Source: Ruminococcus sp. (GTDB taxonomy: Bacteria > Bacillota > Clostridia > Oscillospirales > Ruminococcaceae). From it: 37,931 bases of DNA. The stretch is taken from the NCBI GenBank assembly GCA_016288815.1, contig JAEELF010000039.1, forward strand, positions 1-37,931, written 5' to 3'. This document shows, piece after piece, positions 8,175-17,744 of the stretch. Position 1 is the stretch's first letter. Every line of letters starts with the position of its first letter. Position numbers and translations under genes: made by a program. Under the pieces are notes generated by a model, which saw only the letters and a list, made by a program, of their open reading frames with translations, did no database searches and was not told where the DNA came from.

Positions 8175-9446
8175 TCAAATGCCCGATTTCAACAGTTCCT
8201 GTGCCGCGAGCATGACTCCGAGCCTGCCGCTGGTATAGGTGATACCGCCCTGCATCCAGACCGCGTATGGCTCGCGGAGGGGTGCGTCCGCGGAGAGCTC
8301 GATCGAGGCTCCTCCTGTGAATGCGCCAGCCGCCATGATGACCTTGTCCGCATAGCCGGGCATATCCCACGGCTCGGGCGTCACGAAGGAATCCACGGGG
8401 GCTCCCTTCTGAATGCCGCGGCAGAAGGCACACAGCCGCTCCTCGTTGCCGAGCTTCACGGCAGTGATTATGTCCCCGCGGGGGTCGTCCTTGCGGGGCG
8501 AGCACTCATACCCGAGCAGCGTGAAGAGCTCGCTCGCGAAGGCTGAGGTCTTTATCGCGCTGGCTACGACGTCCGGAGCGAAGAACAGACCGAGCAGCAT
8601 CTCACGGTTCATACCGAGCGTGCAGCCGACTTCCTTGCCCATGCCGACGCAGGTCAGCCTGTAGGCGCAGAGCTCCACGAGGTCAGCGCGTCCGGCGATA
8701 TACCCGCCTGTGCGGGCTATGCCGCCGCCGGCGTTCTTGATGAGTGAGCCTATCATTATGTCCGCGCCGACCGCCGACGGCTCGCAGTAGTCCACGAACT
8801 CGCCGTAGCAGTTGTCCACCATTACGATGACGTCAGGGTTGCCTTTTCGTGCGGCGGAGACCATTTTCTCTATGTCCGCGACCGTGAACGCCGGGCGGAG
8901 CGAATATCCCCTTGAACGCTGGATATATGCGACCTTCGCGCCCTTCACAGCCTGTTCGATCTCGACGAGCTTCGGAGAGCCGTCTGCGTTCAGGTCTACC
9001 TGCGCGTAATCCACGCCGTAATCCGCGAGGGAGCCGCTGCCTTTAGTACCGGAAAGTCCTATGACCTCCTCGAGGGTGTCGTAGGGTCTGCCCGTGAGGG
9101 AGACCATCTTGTCGCCGGTGCGGAGCACTCCGAAGAGCGCCACGGACAGCGCGTGCGTACCGGAGACGAAGTTGAAGCGCACGAGCGCGTCCTCCGTGCC
9201 GAGCGCCTGTGCGAACACCTTGTCGATGGCCTCACGACCGGCGTCGCCGTAGCCGTAGCCGGTCGAGCCATAGAAGCACGGCTCGCTCACGCGGTTGTCG
9301 GTGAAAGCCTTCAGCACCTTTGCGCCGTTGTACTCAGCGATGTCGTTTATCCTGCGGAACGCCGCCGCGCAGTTCTCCTCTGCCTGTGCGGCGAGCTCCA
9401 TGAGCCTCGGCTCAAAATCGTATATCTCGTTTATCCTACTGTTCAT
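8175..9446 (-). CDS. Methionine gamma-lyase family PLP-dependent protein (aluminium resistance protein family)
   Basis: 423 residues, fold type I PLP enzyme of the family often annotated as aluminium resistance or methionine gamma-lyase-like protein. Its chemistry is probably cleavage of a sulfur amino acid, but the substrate is not settled for the family. Visible signatures are the glycine-rich YGSTGYGYGDAGREAID near the N-terminus, the cofactor region DNCYGEF, and the probable Schiff-base lysine in GSLIKNAGGGIA. The ATG at 9446 is preferred over one 14 codons upstream because GGAAAG lies just before it and the family begins near the helix that follows. The start overlaps the end of the GNAT gene by 11 bases, so this is the last gene of a four-gene operon. 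Confidence 0.9.
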   Translation of the reverse strand: MNSRINEIYDFEPRLMELAAQAEENCAAAFRRINDIAEYNGAKVLKAFTDNRVSEPCFYGSTGYGYGDAGREAIDKVFAQALGTEDALVRFNFVSGTHALSVALFGVLRTGDKMVSLTGRPYDTLEEVIGLSGTKGSGSLADYGVDYAQVDLNADGSPKLVEIEQAVKGAKVAYIQRSRGYSLRPAFTVADIEKMVSAARKGNPDVIVMVDNCYGEFVDYCEPSAVGADIMIGSLIKNAGGGIARTGGYIAGRADLVELCAYRLTCVGMGKEVGCTLGMNREMLLGLFFAPDVVASAIKTSAFASELFTLLGYECSPRKDDPRGDIITAVKLGNEERLCAFCRGIQKGAPVDSFVTPEPWDMPGYADKVIMAAGAFTGGASIELSADAPLREPYAVWMQGGITYTSGRLGVMLAAQELLKSGI

Positions 9447-10236
9447 CAGCGAGCTTTCCTTTCGTAATGCTGTCTTTTTCGATGTCAACGCGCTCGAGCA
9501 CTATCTCGCGCCCGACCACCTTGAAGCCTATCTCCTCGTAGAAGCTCACGCGGACGTCCAGCGCGAGCAGATATGCGCGCTTTCCGAGCCCGTTGAAGAA
9601 CTTCGCGAGCCATTTGAGAAACTCCCTTGCGTAGCCCTTGCCGCGTGCGGCGCAGGACGTCGCGACCTGCCCGATGAGCACAGTGCTGCCGATGTCGAAG
9701 ACAGCGGAGGCAGTCGTGGAGTCACGGTAGGTGAACACACGGCTGATACCGTGGCGGCAGCGGTGGGAGGTATCCGTGTACCAGAGCGAGAAATCCGCGA
9801 TATTCGGGAATCCCTCGCTGAGTATGCGGTAGACGTCAGGGAGCTTGGGGTTGAATTCGACGTGCTCCTCTATCGCCTCGAGCGGGGTGTCGTCGGGAAT
9901 GAGCTCGAAGATAGTGCGGTTGAGGGGCTGGTAGCGGTCAGAGAGGTCGATCCCCTCGAGTATCTGCTGGTCGCCCTCGATGCGGAACGGCTGGTTCATG
10001 CTGATGAAGAGGTCAATCTCCTGAGTGCAGCGCAGGGAGCCGTCCCCGAGGATTATCAGCGTGGAGTTGATGATGAACATGAACCCCTCGCCGGACTCGT
10101 CGGAAATCTTGTAGAAGCGGCAGAACTCGTAGTTGGGACCGTAAGCTCTCATGTAGGAGAGCAGCTTCCTGCCGGAGAGCGTTTTCATCAGCAGCTCGCG
10201 GTCGAGCTCGCTCTCGTGTTCTATCAGCTTTATCAT
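9436..10236 (-). CDS. GNAT-family N-acetyltransferase
   Basis: 266 residues with a C-terminal GNAT fold. The acetyl-CoA pyrophosphate-binding motif is visible as AARGKGYA (the R/QxxGxG/A signature) after the strand STVLIGQVATS. The tail YEEIGFKVVGREIVLERV is typical of the final GNAT strands. The first 120 residues form an extra N-terminal domain, as in two-domain GNATs of Clostridia; this half is not recognised further. The acceptor is unknown. The gene starts inside the stop of the upstream peptidase gene (ATGA overlap, 10233-10236) and overlaps the next gene, so it is co-translated with peptidase and PLP-enzyme genes, which suggests an amino acid or peptide acceptor. Confidence 0.87.
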   Translation of the reverse strand: MIKLIEHESELDRELLMKTLSGRKLLSYMRAYGPNYEFCRFYKISDESGEGFMFIINSTLIILGDGSLRCTQEIDLFISMNQPFRIEGDQQILEGIDLSDRYQPLNRTIFELIPDDTPLEAIEEHVEFNPKLPDVYRILSEGFPNIADFSLWYTDTSHRCRHGISRVFTYRDSTTASAVFDIGSTVLIGQVATSCAARGKGYAREFLKWLAKFFNGLGKRAYLLALDVRVSFYEEIGFKVVGREIVLERVDIEKDSITKGKLADEQ

Positions 10237-11264
10237 AGTGTGTGTATCCTTTCGGTCAGGAGCCTTACGAGCTTATAGGAGTTCTCCATGTCGGCGTACT
10301 CTATCACGCCCGAGGCTGAATGCAGGTATCTGCACGGCACCGAGACGGTGAGCGTGCGCACTCCGCCGCGGCTGACGTGTATCGAGCCGGCGTCGTTGCC
10401 GCCTGCGACCATGGACTTGGTCTGGCAGGGGAGGGAGTTCTCGCGTGCGATGTCGAAAGCGAGGCAGTAGAGTTCCTTGTCGTAGAGCGTGGTGCGGTCC
10501 ATGAACGACACGACAGGTCCGCCGCCGAGCGAGCAGACCTTCTTTGCGCCCTCCGCGCCGTCGATGTCAGCGGCTGTGGTGCATTCGAGGACTATGGCGA
10601 AGTCTGGGTCTACGCTGTATGCCGAAGCCTGTGAGCCGCGCAGACCTATCTCCTCCTGAACGTTGAAAACGAAATATGTATCGTACTCGAGCTCCTCGTG
10701 CATGAGCTGTATCATCATCGCGCAGCCGCAGCGGTCGTCGAGAGCCTTGCTGAGTATGCGTCTCTCGCCGAGCTCCGAGAACCCGGACGTGAAAAATGCG
10801 TTGTCGCCGGGGGAGACGTACTTTTCCGCTTCCTCCTTGTCTGCGGCGCCGATGTCGATGTAGAGGGAATCGGTCCTGGGCGACTTCTCCCGCTCCTCCT
10901 TGGAGAGATTGTGTACTGCCGTCGAGCCGATGACGCCGTTATAGCGCTTCCCGGAGACGTAATTGCACACGACTACCTGTCTGCCGATGATGACAGAGGG
11001 GTCGATGCCGCCGACTGTCCCGAACGTGAGCGTGCCGTCGGAGCGGACAGAGGTTATGATGAAGCCTACCTCGTCCATGTGGGCGCAGACCATGAGCTTC
11101 TTAGCGGGGGATTTTCTGCCCTTTTTGAAGCAGATAAGGCTGCCGAGCGGGTCCGTGCGGTACTCGCAGACGCCGCGCACCTTTTCGATGATGAGCTCGC
11201 GTATGTCCTTTTCGCCGCCGGACACGCCGTCGGTCAGGCAGAGCTCCCTGAGCAGTTCCTTCAT
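10233..11264 (-). CDS. M42 family metallo-aminopeptidase (first of tandem pair by position)
   Basis: 343 residues, M42 glutamyl-aminopeptidase/TET-type enzyme, expected to be a cytosolic oligomer with two metals trimming peptides. Ligands and catalytic residues can be placed by motif: AHMDEVG (His62, Asp64), ALDDR (Asp176), QEEIGLRG (Glu204 catalytic, Glu205 ligand), a Glu227 in the usual Asp/Glu ligand position, and His315 in RYLHS. The regulatory GGNDAG motif (288-293) is present. The start has GGGAGG upstream and lies two bases after the second M42 gene. The pair share fold but diverge widely, so this is an old duplication or two separately acquired paralogues. Confidence 0.92.
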   Translation of the reverse strand: MKELLRELCLTDGVSGGEKDIRELIIEKVRGVCEYRTDPLGSLICFKKGRKSPAKKLMVCAHMDEVGFIITSVRSDGTLTFGTVGGIDPSVIIGRQVVVCNYVSGKRYNGVIGSTAVHNLSKEEREKSPRTDSLYIDIGAADKEEAEKYVSPGDNAFFTSGFSELGERRILSKALDDRCGCAMMIQLMHEELEYDTYFVFNVQEEIGLRGSQASAYSVDPDFAIVLECTTAADIDGAEGAKKVCSLGGGPVVSFMDRTTLYDKELYCLAFDIARENSLPCQTKSMVAGGNDAGSIHVSRGGVRTLTVSVPCRYLHSASGVIEYADMENSYKLVRLLTERIHTL

Positions 11265-11266
11265 CG

Positions 11267-12280
11267 TCAGACCTCCCTTCCTATGAATGCGGCGAGCAGC
11301 TCGCCGGTGAGTTCAACGTCCGCGAGGTCGATGACCTCGACGGGCGTGTGCATATTCCTGAGCGGTATCGAGACCGTGCAGACCTTCGCTCCCTCGCGGT
11401 TCACGGAGTACCGGTCTGCGTTTGTGGAGGTCAGCCCCTCCATTACCTCGACCTGATACGGGATATCCCCGGCGGACGCGCAGGCTATGAGCTCCTGCGA
11501 GAGCTCGCGGTCGAGACAGGGCGAAATGCCTATCATGGGACCCTTTCCGAGCTTTCCGCACTTGTTCTCCTTCTCGCCTATAGCGTATGCGAAGCTGACA
11601 TCCACGGCGATAGCGTAGTCGGGGTCAACGGTGAATGCGCCTATCTTCGCGCCGCGCTCACCGAGCTCCTCCTGCGTGGAGAAGATGACCGTGACGTTGA
11701 ATGCGGTCTCCATTTCCCTGAGCAGGCTGAGTGCGTAGAGTATCGCAGCGACGCCGGAGCGGTCGTCGAGGGCGTGGGCGGTCACGCGGCTGCCGAGCAG
11801 CTCGCGGCAGGGGACATCGAATGTAATCGGGTCGCCGGGAGCGATGATCTCCTCCAGCTCGGACTTGCTCATGCCGGTGTCGACAGCAGTGTCGGCAATG
11901 GGGAGCACCTCGGCGCTGCCGCTGAGCAGGTGCGGAGGCACTGAGCACACAACGCCCTTTATATCGCGCTTTCCGTGGACAGTGACCGGCTGTGCGGGGA
12001 GCAGACGGAGGTCGAGCCCTCCGAGATTCGAGACCTTGATGAAGCCCTCGTCGGTGATGTGAGTGACTATCATGCCGACCTGATCTATGTGCGCGTCGAG
12101 GACGAGCGAGGGCTTGTCCTCTGTGTGCACGCCGAAGCGCCCGATGACGTTCCCGGATACTATCTCGGCGTCGGGACAGTATTCCCGGAGAAGGTCGAGG
12201 GCAAGCTGTGCGGCGGGGGATTCACTGCCGGAGGCGCCGTCCGCGGAGCACAGTGCGAAGAGAGTTTCCTTTATGTTCAT
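11267..12280 (-). CDS. M42 family metallo-aminopeptidase (operon leader)
   Basis: 337 residues, same family as its downstream neighbour. Metal and catalytic positions: AHIDQVG (His64, Asp66), ALDDR (Asp172), QEELGERG (Glu204, Glu205), Asp227 in AVDVS, His311 in NMHTP. The late motif reads STNADRYS instead of GGNDAG, which points to a different substrate preference or oligomer partner. It is the first gene of the minus-strand operon (M42, M42, GNAT, PLP enzyme), with AAAGGAC before the ATG and a consensus promoter about 40 bases upstream. M42 proteins can form mixed oligomers in some organisms, so the two products might assemble together; this is inference. Confidence 0.92.
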   Translation of the reverse strand: MNIKETLFALCSADGASGSESPAAQLALDLLREYCPDAEIVSGNVIGRFGVHTEDKPSLVLDAHIDQVGMIVTHITDEGFIKVSNLGGLDLRLLPAQPVTVHGKRDIKGVVCSVPPHLLSGSAEVLPIADTAVDTGMSKSELEEIIAPGDPITFDVPCRELLGSRVTAHALDDRSGVAAILYALSLLREMETAFNVTVIFSTQEELGERGAKIGAFTVDPDYAIAVDVSFAYAIGEKENKCGKLGKGPMIGISPCLDRELSQELIACASAGDIPYQVEVMEGLTSTNADRYSVNREGAKVCTVSIPLRNMHTPVEVIDLADVELTGELLAAFIGREV

Positions 12281-12314
12281 GGTGTATGTCCTTTCAAAAA
12301 CAGAATCAACCTAC

Positions 12315-12343
12315 ATTATATCATGCTGAGATGAAAAATGCAA
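12315..12343 (-). promoter_or_regulatory. Sigma-A promoter of the M42/GNAT/PLP-enzyme operon
   Basis: Minus strand: TTGCAT (12343-12338), 17-base spacer, TATAAT (12320-12315). It is divergent from the tepA promoter, about 60 bases away. Confidence 0.85.
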
Positions 12344-12402
12344 GCGTTTGCGGCGGTTTCCTGCCGGAAATAAAGCCATACGGACAATTCCGCCCCAATG
12401 TC

Positions 12403-12431
12403 TTGACTTTACAGCAAAAATTGTATATAAT
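12403..12431 (+). promoter_or_regulatory. Sigma-A promoter of the tepA-ftsK-...-rpsA operon
   Basis: TTGACT (12403-12408), 17-base spacer, TATAAT (12426-12431). It is the only clear promoter before ten closely packed genes, apart from the one inside ispH. Confidence 0.87.
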
Positions 12432-12497
12432 AAATAATGTATATGCTCATGCGCTCTGGTCAGAATAACCGTGAAACTATCTGACAGGAGCGCTGAT

Positions 12498-13253
12498 ATG
12501 AACGATACCAACGAAAACGAAAGACAGTCCCCCGCAAAAAAGCTCGACGACGCCGAGCTCGCCGAAAAGCTCGGGCAGACCGTCTCGCAGAACTCGAAGC
12601 ACCTTATCCACTGCCTGAACATAATCGGACAGATAGAGGGGCACTATGTCCTCGCGGAGAACAACAAGACCACCTCCTACGAGCACATAATCCCCGCGCT
12701 CGTCGCGATAGAGCAGGACAGGTCGGTGGAGGGACTGCTCGTAATGCTGAACACCGTCGGCGGGGACGTCGAGGCAGGGCTCGCTATCGCGGAGCTCATC
12801 TCGACCATGAAGACCCCCACGGTCTCGCTGGTCGTGGGCGGAGGGCACTCCATAGGCGTGCCGCTCGCCGTGAGCGCGAAGCACAGCATAATAGCGCCGT
12901 CTGCCTCGATGACGATACACCCCGTCCGCATGAACGGGACCGTCCTCGGTGTACCGCAGACGCTGGCGTACTTCGATAAAATGCAGGACAGGATAGTCAG
13001 GTTCGTCCTTAAAAACAGCCGCATCACCGAGGAGGACTTCCGCAGCCTGATGATGAACACTCAGGAGCTCGTCCTCGACGTGGGGACGCTCCTCGAGGGC
13101 GACAGGGCTGTGGAGCTGGGACTCATCGACGAGGTCGGAGGTCTCGGCACCGCGATGGACAGGCTTTATGAAATGATAGAGAATTCAGAGAAAAGATACG
13201 CGGACCCCGGTCCGCAGTGTGGAACACAGGCAATGGAGGATAAAAATGGCTGA
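12498..13253 (+). CDS. tepA: ClpP-class peptidase of the TepA family
   Basis: 251 residues, ClpP/crotonase fold without an ATPase partner. The probable catalytic Ser118 sits in GGGHSIG and His141 in TIHPV; the third residue may be Asp194. In Bacillus the TepA protein has been linked to protein translocation and to degradation of small spore proteins, and its gene lies next to spoIIIE; the same neighbour (ftsK/spoIIIE) follows here, which strongly supports the call. The ATG at 12498 has AGGAG eight bases upstream and is preferred over one nine codons earlier. Its end overlaps ftsK by eight bases. The N-terminal 30 residues are charged and probably disordered. Confidence 0.9.
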   Translation: MNDTNENERQSPAKKLDDAELAEKLGQTVSQNSKHLIHCLNIIGQIEGHYVLAENNKTTSYEHIIPALVAIEQDRSVEGLLVMLNTVGGDVEAGLAIAELISTMKTPTVSLVVGGGHSIGVPLAVSAKHSIIAPSASMTIHPVRMNGTVLGVPQTLAYFDKMQDRIVRFVLKNSRITEEDFRSLMMNTQELVLDVGTLLEGDRAVELGLIDEVGGLGTAMDRLYEMIENSEKRYADPGPQCGTQAMEDKNG

Positions 13254-15768
13254 AACTAAGAAAAAACCGTCATCACAGACCCCGCGCAGGGGAGCTCCCT
13301 CTGCGCAGGAGCGCACCCCCGAGCCCAAGCCGGCAAAGGGCAGCGACAGTCAGTTCTGGTCTGTCATACTCTTCGCGCTGGGCGTGCTCACGGCGCTCAT
13401 GGTGCTGATACCGGGCTCTGCCGGCTGGCACGCGATACATAGGCTCTTCCTCGGACTGTTCGGCGCAGCGGCATTTTTCGTGCCGGTGATACTCATTTAC
13501 ACCTCGGTGCAGGTCGGCATGGAGAAAAGCGCGGAGAAGGTCACGGGGAAGGTCGTGTGGGGGATAGCCCTCATGCTCCTGACGAGTGCCGCGATACAGA
13601 TATTCGGCGTGGGCTGCCTTCCCGGAAAAGGCTTCAGTACGCAGGTCAAGGGACTTTTCAAGTCCGGCGCGGCGCTGAAGGGCGGCGGCGTCTCAAGTAT
13701 GCTCATTGCGGGACCGCTGCTGTCGTTCTTCGGCGGACTGGGCTCGAAGATAATAACGGTGACGCTGTTCTTCGTATTCGCAATGCTGCTCAGCGGCATG
13801 AAGCTCATGGAGTTCCTCGGCTTCCTTGCGAAGCCATTCAAGGCGATAGGACGCTTCTTTGAGGGACTGTACAATATGCTCGTCAGCGGTGAGTTCGAGG
13901 ACGAATACACCGACGACGTCGATGACGAAAAGGAAAAGAAGCGCTTCGCGAAGGATCTCGAGGCGATAAACATAGTGAACGAAAAGCAGAAGCGCGAAAA
14001 GGAGCGTGAGCTCCCGCAGTCCGCTCCTGCGCCAGTGGCTGAGAAAGAGGAGGAGCCGGACTTCTGGTTCGACATACCCCTCGAGACCGACAGTCAGATA
14101 CCCCCCGCGGAGCCCGCTCCCGCCAAGGAAAAGCCCGCGGAGAAGAAGACAAAGGCAAAGGACACCGACGACGTCCTCGAATCCCTGATAAGCCGCGCTG
14201 CCGAGGGCAAGCCCGCAGTTGAGGCAGTCGCCGGGGACGAACCCGAGGAGGAGAAGGAGATAAAGGGCGAGCAGCTCCCGCTGTATATACTCCCCACGCT
14301 CGACCTTCTTGCGCTGCCGGAGGTACGCTCGAACAGCGCCGAGGCTGCTGCCGAGATGCGCGAAAAAGCGGACGTTATCCGTGATACCATGCGCAGCTTC
14401 GGGGTCGAGGTCAAGATCAAGAACATCTACCGCGGGCCCTCGATAACGCGCTATGAGCTCCAGCCGGGCGCAGGAGTCAAGGTCTCGAAGATACGCGGAC
14501 TGGAGGACGACATCGCGCTCAGCCTTGCAGCGCAGGGTGTGCGTATAGAAGCCCCCGTGCCGGGCAAGGCGGCGGTCGGCATCGAGGTGCCGAACACCCA
14601 CAAGGACATGGTCACGCTGAGGGAGATACTCGGTTCGCCTGAGTTCCGCGACTCGCAGAGCAAGCTGACCTTCGCGGTCGGCAAGGACATCACCGGCAAG
14701 GTCATACTCGGCGACATCGCCAAAATGCCCCACGTCATAATCGCGGGCACCACCGGCTCGGGAAAGTCGGTCTGCACGCGCTCGATAATCATGAGCATAC
14801 TCTACAACGCCACCCCCGAGGAGGTAAGGCTGATCCTCATAGACCCGAAGATCGTCGAATTCAAGGCGTTCGAGGGTATCCCGCACCTTCTCATACCCAT
14901 AATCACCGAGGCTAAGAAGGCTGCCGGAGCGCTCAACTGGGCAGTCAACGAGATGATGAGACGCTACCAGAGCTTCGCGGACATCGGCGCGAACGACCTG
15001 AAGTCCTACAACGCGATGATGGCTGAGGAGGGCGGCGAGCAGCTCCCGCAGATAGTCGTGTTCATCGACGAGCTCGCAGATATGATGCTCGTTGCGGGCA
15101 AGGAGGTCGAGGACCTGATATGCCGTCTCGCGCAGATGGGACGTGCCGCTGGAATGCACCTCGTAGTCGCTACGCAGAGACCTACTACTGACGTCATCAC
15201 AGGCCTTATCAAAGCCAATATCCCGAGCCGTATCGCGCTTTCAGTAAAGTCGCAGATAGACTCGCGCACGATAATCGACATGGGCGGCGCGGACAAGCTG
15301 CTCGGCAACGGCGATATGCTGTATATGCCGATCGGAACGATCAAGCCGGTGCGAGTGCAGGGCTGCTTCGCGTCGAACAAGGACATCAGCAATACGCTCG
15401 ATTTCATCAGGGCGCAGATGCCGGGCGAGGTGCCGCAGTACGACAAGGAAGCCACACAGGCAGTCGAGGAGTACGAGCCCGCCGGCAAGGGCGACCGCGA
15501 CGGAGGTCCGGAGACGTCATTCGAAGCAGGCTCGGACGAGGACTACTTCGAGAAGGCGATGGAAGTCGCAGTGCAGGCTGGACAGCTCTCGACGTCCATG
15601 CTGCAAAGGAAGCTCAAGCTTGGCTATGCGCGCGCAGCGCGTATCATGGACGAGCTCGAGGAGCGTGGGGTCATCGGTCCGAGCGAGGGCGCTAAGCCGA
15701 GGCGCGTGCTGATGTCGAAAATGCAGTTTGACGAGCGCAGGATGCGGATGCTCAGCGATAACGACTGA
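13246..15768 (+). CDS. ftsK: DNA translocase FtsK/SpoIIIE
   Basis: 840 residues. Moves chromosomal DNA through the closing septum during division or sporulation. Four hydrophobic segments lie in the first 200 residues, then a charged, Pro/Glu-rich linker (about 220-370), the FtsK alpha/beta motor with Walker A GTTGSGKS at 501-508 and Walker B VFIDELAD near 605-612, and a C-terminal winged-helix gamma domain (about 765-835) that reads KOPS/SRS sites. The ATG at 13246 follows GGAGG; an upstream in-frame ATG lies inside tepA. Translation is coupled to tepA. FtsK and SpoIIIE cannot be separated by sequence alone; the tepA neighbour favours the SpoIIIE-type locus. Confidence 0.96.
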   Translation: MAETKKKPSSQTPRRGAPSAQERTPEPKPAKGSDSQFWSVILFALGVLTALMVLIPGSAGWHAIHRLFLGLFGAAAFFVPVILIYTSVQVGMEKSAEKVTGKVVWGIALMLLTSAAIQIFGVGCLPGKGFSTQVKGLFKSGAALKGGGVSSMLIAGPLLSFFGGLGSKIITVTLFFVFAMLLSGMKLMEFLGFLAKPFKAIGRFFEGLYNMLVSGEFEDEYTDDVDDEKEKKRFAKDLEAINIVNEKQKREKERELPQSAPAPVAEKEEEPDFWFDIPLETDSQIPPAEPAPAKEKPAEKKTKAKDTDDVLESLISRAAEGKPAVEAVAGDEPEEEKEIKGEQLPLYILPTLDLLALPEVRSNSAEAAAEMREKADVIRDTMRSFGVEVKIKNIYRGPSITRYELQPGAGVKVSKIRGLEDDIALSLAAQGVRIEAPVPGKAAVGIEVPNTHKDMVTLREILGSPEFRDSQSKLTFAVGKDITGKVILGDIAKMPHVIIAGTTGSGKSVCTRSIIMSILYNATPEEVRLILIDPKIVEFKAFEGIPHLLIPIITEAKKAAGALNWAVNEMMRRYQSFADIGANDLKSYNAMMAEEGGEQLPQIVVFIDELADMMLVAGKEVEDLICRLAQMGRAAGMHLVVATQRPTTDVITGLIKANIPSRIALSVKSQIDSRTIIDMGGADKLLGNGDMLYMPIGTIKPVRVQGCFASNKDISNTLDFIRAQMPGEVPQYDKEATQAVEEYEPAGKGDRDGGPETSFEAGSDEDYFEKAMEVAVQAGQLSTSMLQRKLKLGYARAARIMDELEERGVIGPSEGAKPRRVLMSKMQFDERRMRMLSDND

Positions 15769-15800
15769 TACATAACACAGAAAATCAAGGAGGCGATACC

Positions 15801-17744
15801 GTGTACGAAGGATTCCTGCCGACGACGAAAAAGGAAATGGACGAGCTCGGCATTGAGCAGTTCGACTTCATCTACATAACCGGCGACGCATACGTCGATC
15901 ACCCGAGCTTCGGCGCGGCGATAGTAACGCGGCTGATAGAGTCGTTGGGCTTCACCGTGGGTATCATCTCCCAGCCGGACTGGCACACCGACCGCGACTT
16001 CCGCAGGTTCGGCGCGCCGAAGTACGCATTTCTCGTGACGTCCGGCAATATAGACTCAATGGTCGCGCACTACACCGCCGCCAAGCGCAAGCGCTCAGAC
16101 GACGCATACACTGCGGGCGGAGTTGCAGGAAAGCGTCCGGACAGGGCTGTGATAGTCTACTGTCAGAAACTGCGCGAGTACTTCGGCGATGTGCCGATAG
16201 CGATAGGCGGACTTGAAGCCTCGTTGCGGCGCTTCGCACACTACGACTACTGGGACGACGCTGTGCGTCCTTCGATACTCCTTGACAGCGGCGCAGATCT
16301 GCTGATGTTCGGCATGGGCGAGCATCAGATAGAGGAGGTCTGCACCAGACTTGCCGCCGGGGAGAATATCCGCGATATCCACGATGTACGCGGCACCTGC
16401 TACCTCACAGAGCCCGTGAATACGCCTCTCGGCGCGGCACAGTGCCCCTCATTTGAGCAGGTGCGCGACAGCAAGACCGAGTACGCCAAGGCAACGAAGA
16501 TACAGTACGACTGGCAGGACGAGGTCTACGGGAAGACCGTTATCCAGCGCCACGGGAAGCTCATGCTGGTGCAGAACCCGCCCGCAAAAAGCCTCGTGAC
16601 GGAGGAGCTCGACCGTATCTACGCGCTGCCGTACATGAGGGCGTACCACCCCTCCTACGAGGCGCTCGGGGGAGCCCCCGGCATCGAGGAGGTAAGGTTC
16701 TCGATAACCCACAACCGCGGCTGCTTCGGCTACTGCAACTTCTGCTCGATAGCTCTTCATCAGGGACGCAGGGTGACTGTCCGCAGCGAGGAGTCAGTCC
16801 TTGCGGAGGCGGAGAGGATAACGAAAATGCCCGACTTCAAGGGCTACATACACGACGTCGGCGGTCCGACGGCGAACTTCCGGCATACCTCGTGCGAGAA
16901 GCAGCTCAGCAAGGGCCTGTGCATGGGGAAGAAGTGCCTTGCGCCGACCCCGTGCCCGGCACTGAAGGCGGACCACACTGAGTACTTGAAAATGCTGCGG
17001 AAGATACGCGCGGTCAAGGGCGTGAAGCGGGTTTTCATACGCTCGGGCATACGCTACGACTACCTCATGGAGGACAAGAACGACGAGTTCATGCGCGAAC
17101 TGATAAAGCACCACGTCAGCGGACAGCTCAAGGTCGCCCCGGAGCACTGCTCGGCGGTCGTGCTCGACAAAATGGGCAAGCCGCACATCGAAGCATACAA
17201 GGCATTCCAGAAAAAATTCTACGAGATAACGAAGGGCATCGGCAAGGAGCAGTACCTCGTGCCGTACCTCATGTCCTCGCACCCGGGCAGCACGCTGAAT
17301 GAGGCGATTGACCTCGCGCTGTTCCTGCGGGACAACCGTATCCGCCCGGAGCAGGTGCAGGACTTCTATCCCACGCCCGGCACGATCTCGACGTGTATGT
17401 TCTACACGGAGCTCGACCCGTACACGATGGAGAAGGTCTACGTCCCGAAGACTCCGAAGGAAAAGGCGATGCAGCGTGCGCTGCTGCAATGGTTCCGCCC
17501 GCAGAACAGAGAGATAGTCCTCGAAGCACTGAAAACGGCGGGCAGGCGCGACCTGATAGGCTCGTCGCCGAAGTGCCTTGTGGAGGATAATTCACCGAGG
17601 AACGGTGCAAAAGGCAGTGGAGGAGCATGGCAGGGAAAAAGCAGGGGCAGCTCCCGCGGCAGTCAGCCGCAGAGCAGGTCCGGGAGCTCAAAAGGCTCGA
17701 GAGGGAAGTCCGGCTCGAAGCCGAAGCAAAAAAGAAAAGGCTGA
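15801..17744 (+). CDS. YgiQ family radical SAM protein
   Basis: 647 residues with the YgiQ layout: an N-terminal domain of about 290 residues beginning FLPTTKKEM, a radical SAM core with the cluster-binding Cys308, Cys312 and Cys315 in NRGCFGYCNFCS, and a C-terminal region. The reaction is not known for the family. GTG start at 15801 with AAGGAGG upstream; the gap to ftsK is 32 bases. The last 40 residues are a low-complexity tail of Gly, Ser, Lys and Arg. That tail is encoded by DNA which is also the start of the next gene in another frame (17627-17744), an unusually long overlap of 118 bases. Confidence 0.93.
   Translation: MYEGFLPTTKKEMDELGIEQFDFIYITGDAYVDHPSFGAAIVTRLIESLGFTVGIISQPDWHTDRDFRRFGAPKYAFLVTSGNIDSMVAHYTAAKRKRSDDAYTAGGVAGKRPDRAVIVYCQKLREYFGDVPIAIGGLEASLRRFAHYDYWDDAVRPSILLDSGADLLMFGMGEHQIEEVCTRLAAGENIRDIHDVRGTCYLTEPVNTPLGAAQCPSFEQVRDSKTEYAKATKIQYDWQDEVYGKTVIQRHGKLMLVQNPPAKSLVTEELDRIYALPYMRAYHPSYEALGGAPGIEEVRFSITHNRGCFGYCNFCSIALHQGRRVTVRSEESVLAEAERITKMPDFKGYIHDVGGPTANFRHTSCEKQLSKGLCMGKKCLAPTPCPALKADHTEYLKMLRKIRAVKGVKRVFIRSGIRYDYLMEDKNDEFMRELIKHHVSGQLKVAPEHCSAVVLDKMGKPHIEAYKAFQKKFYEITKGIGKEQYLVPYLMSSHPGSTLNEAIDLALFLRDNRIRPEQVQDFYPTPGTISTCMFYTELDPYTMEKVYVPKTPKEKAMQRALLQWFRPQNREIVLEALKTAGRRDLIGSSPKCLVEDNSPRNGAKGSGGAWQGKSRGSSRGSQPQSRSGSSKGSRGKSGSKPKQKRKG

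Noticed and set aside
8155-8190. Terminator after the PLP-enzyme gene
   Set aside because: GGGC-ATTTGA-GCCC overlaps the stop codon but is only four pairs long and has no T tract next to it.
13693-15159. 488-codon open frame opposite ftsK
   Set aside because: Antisense to a fully conserved translocase domain, low-complexity Leu/Arg/Glu sequence, no family likeness.
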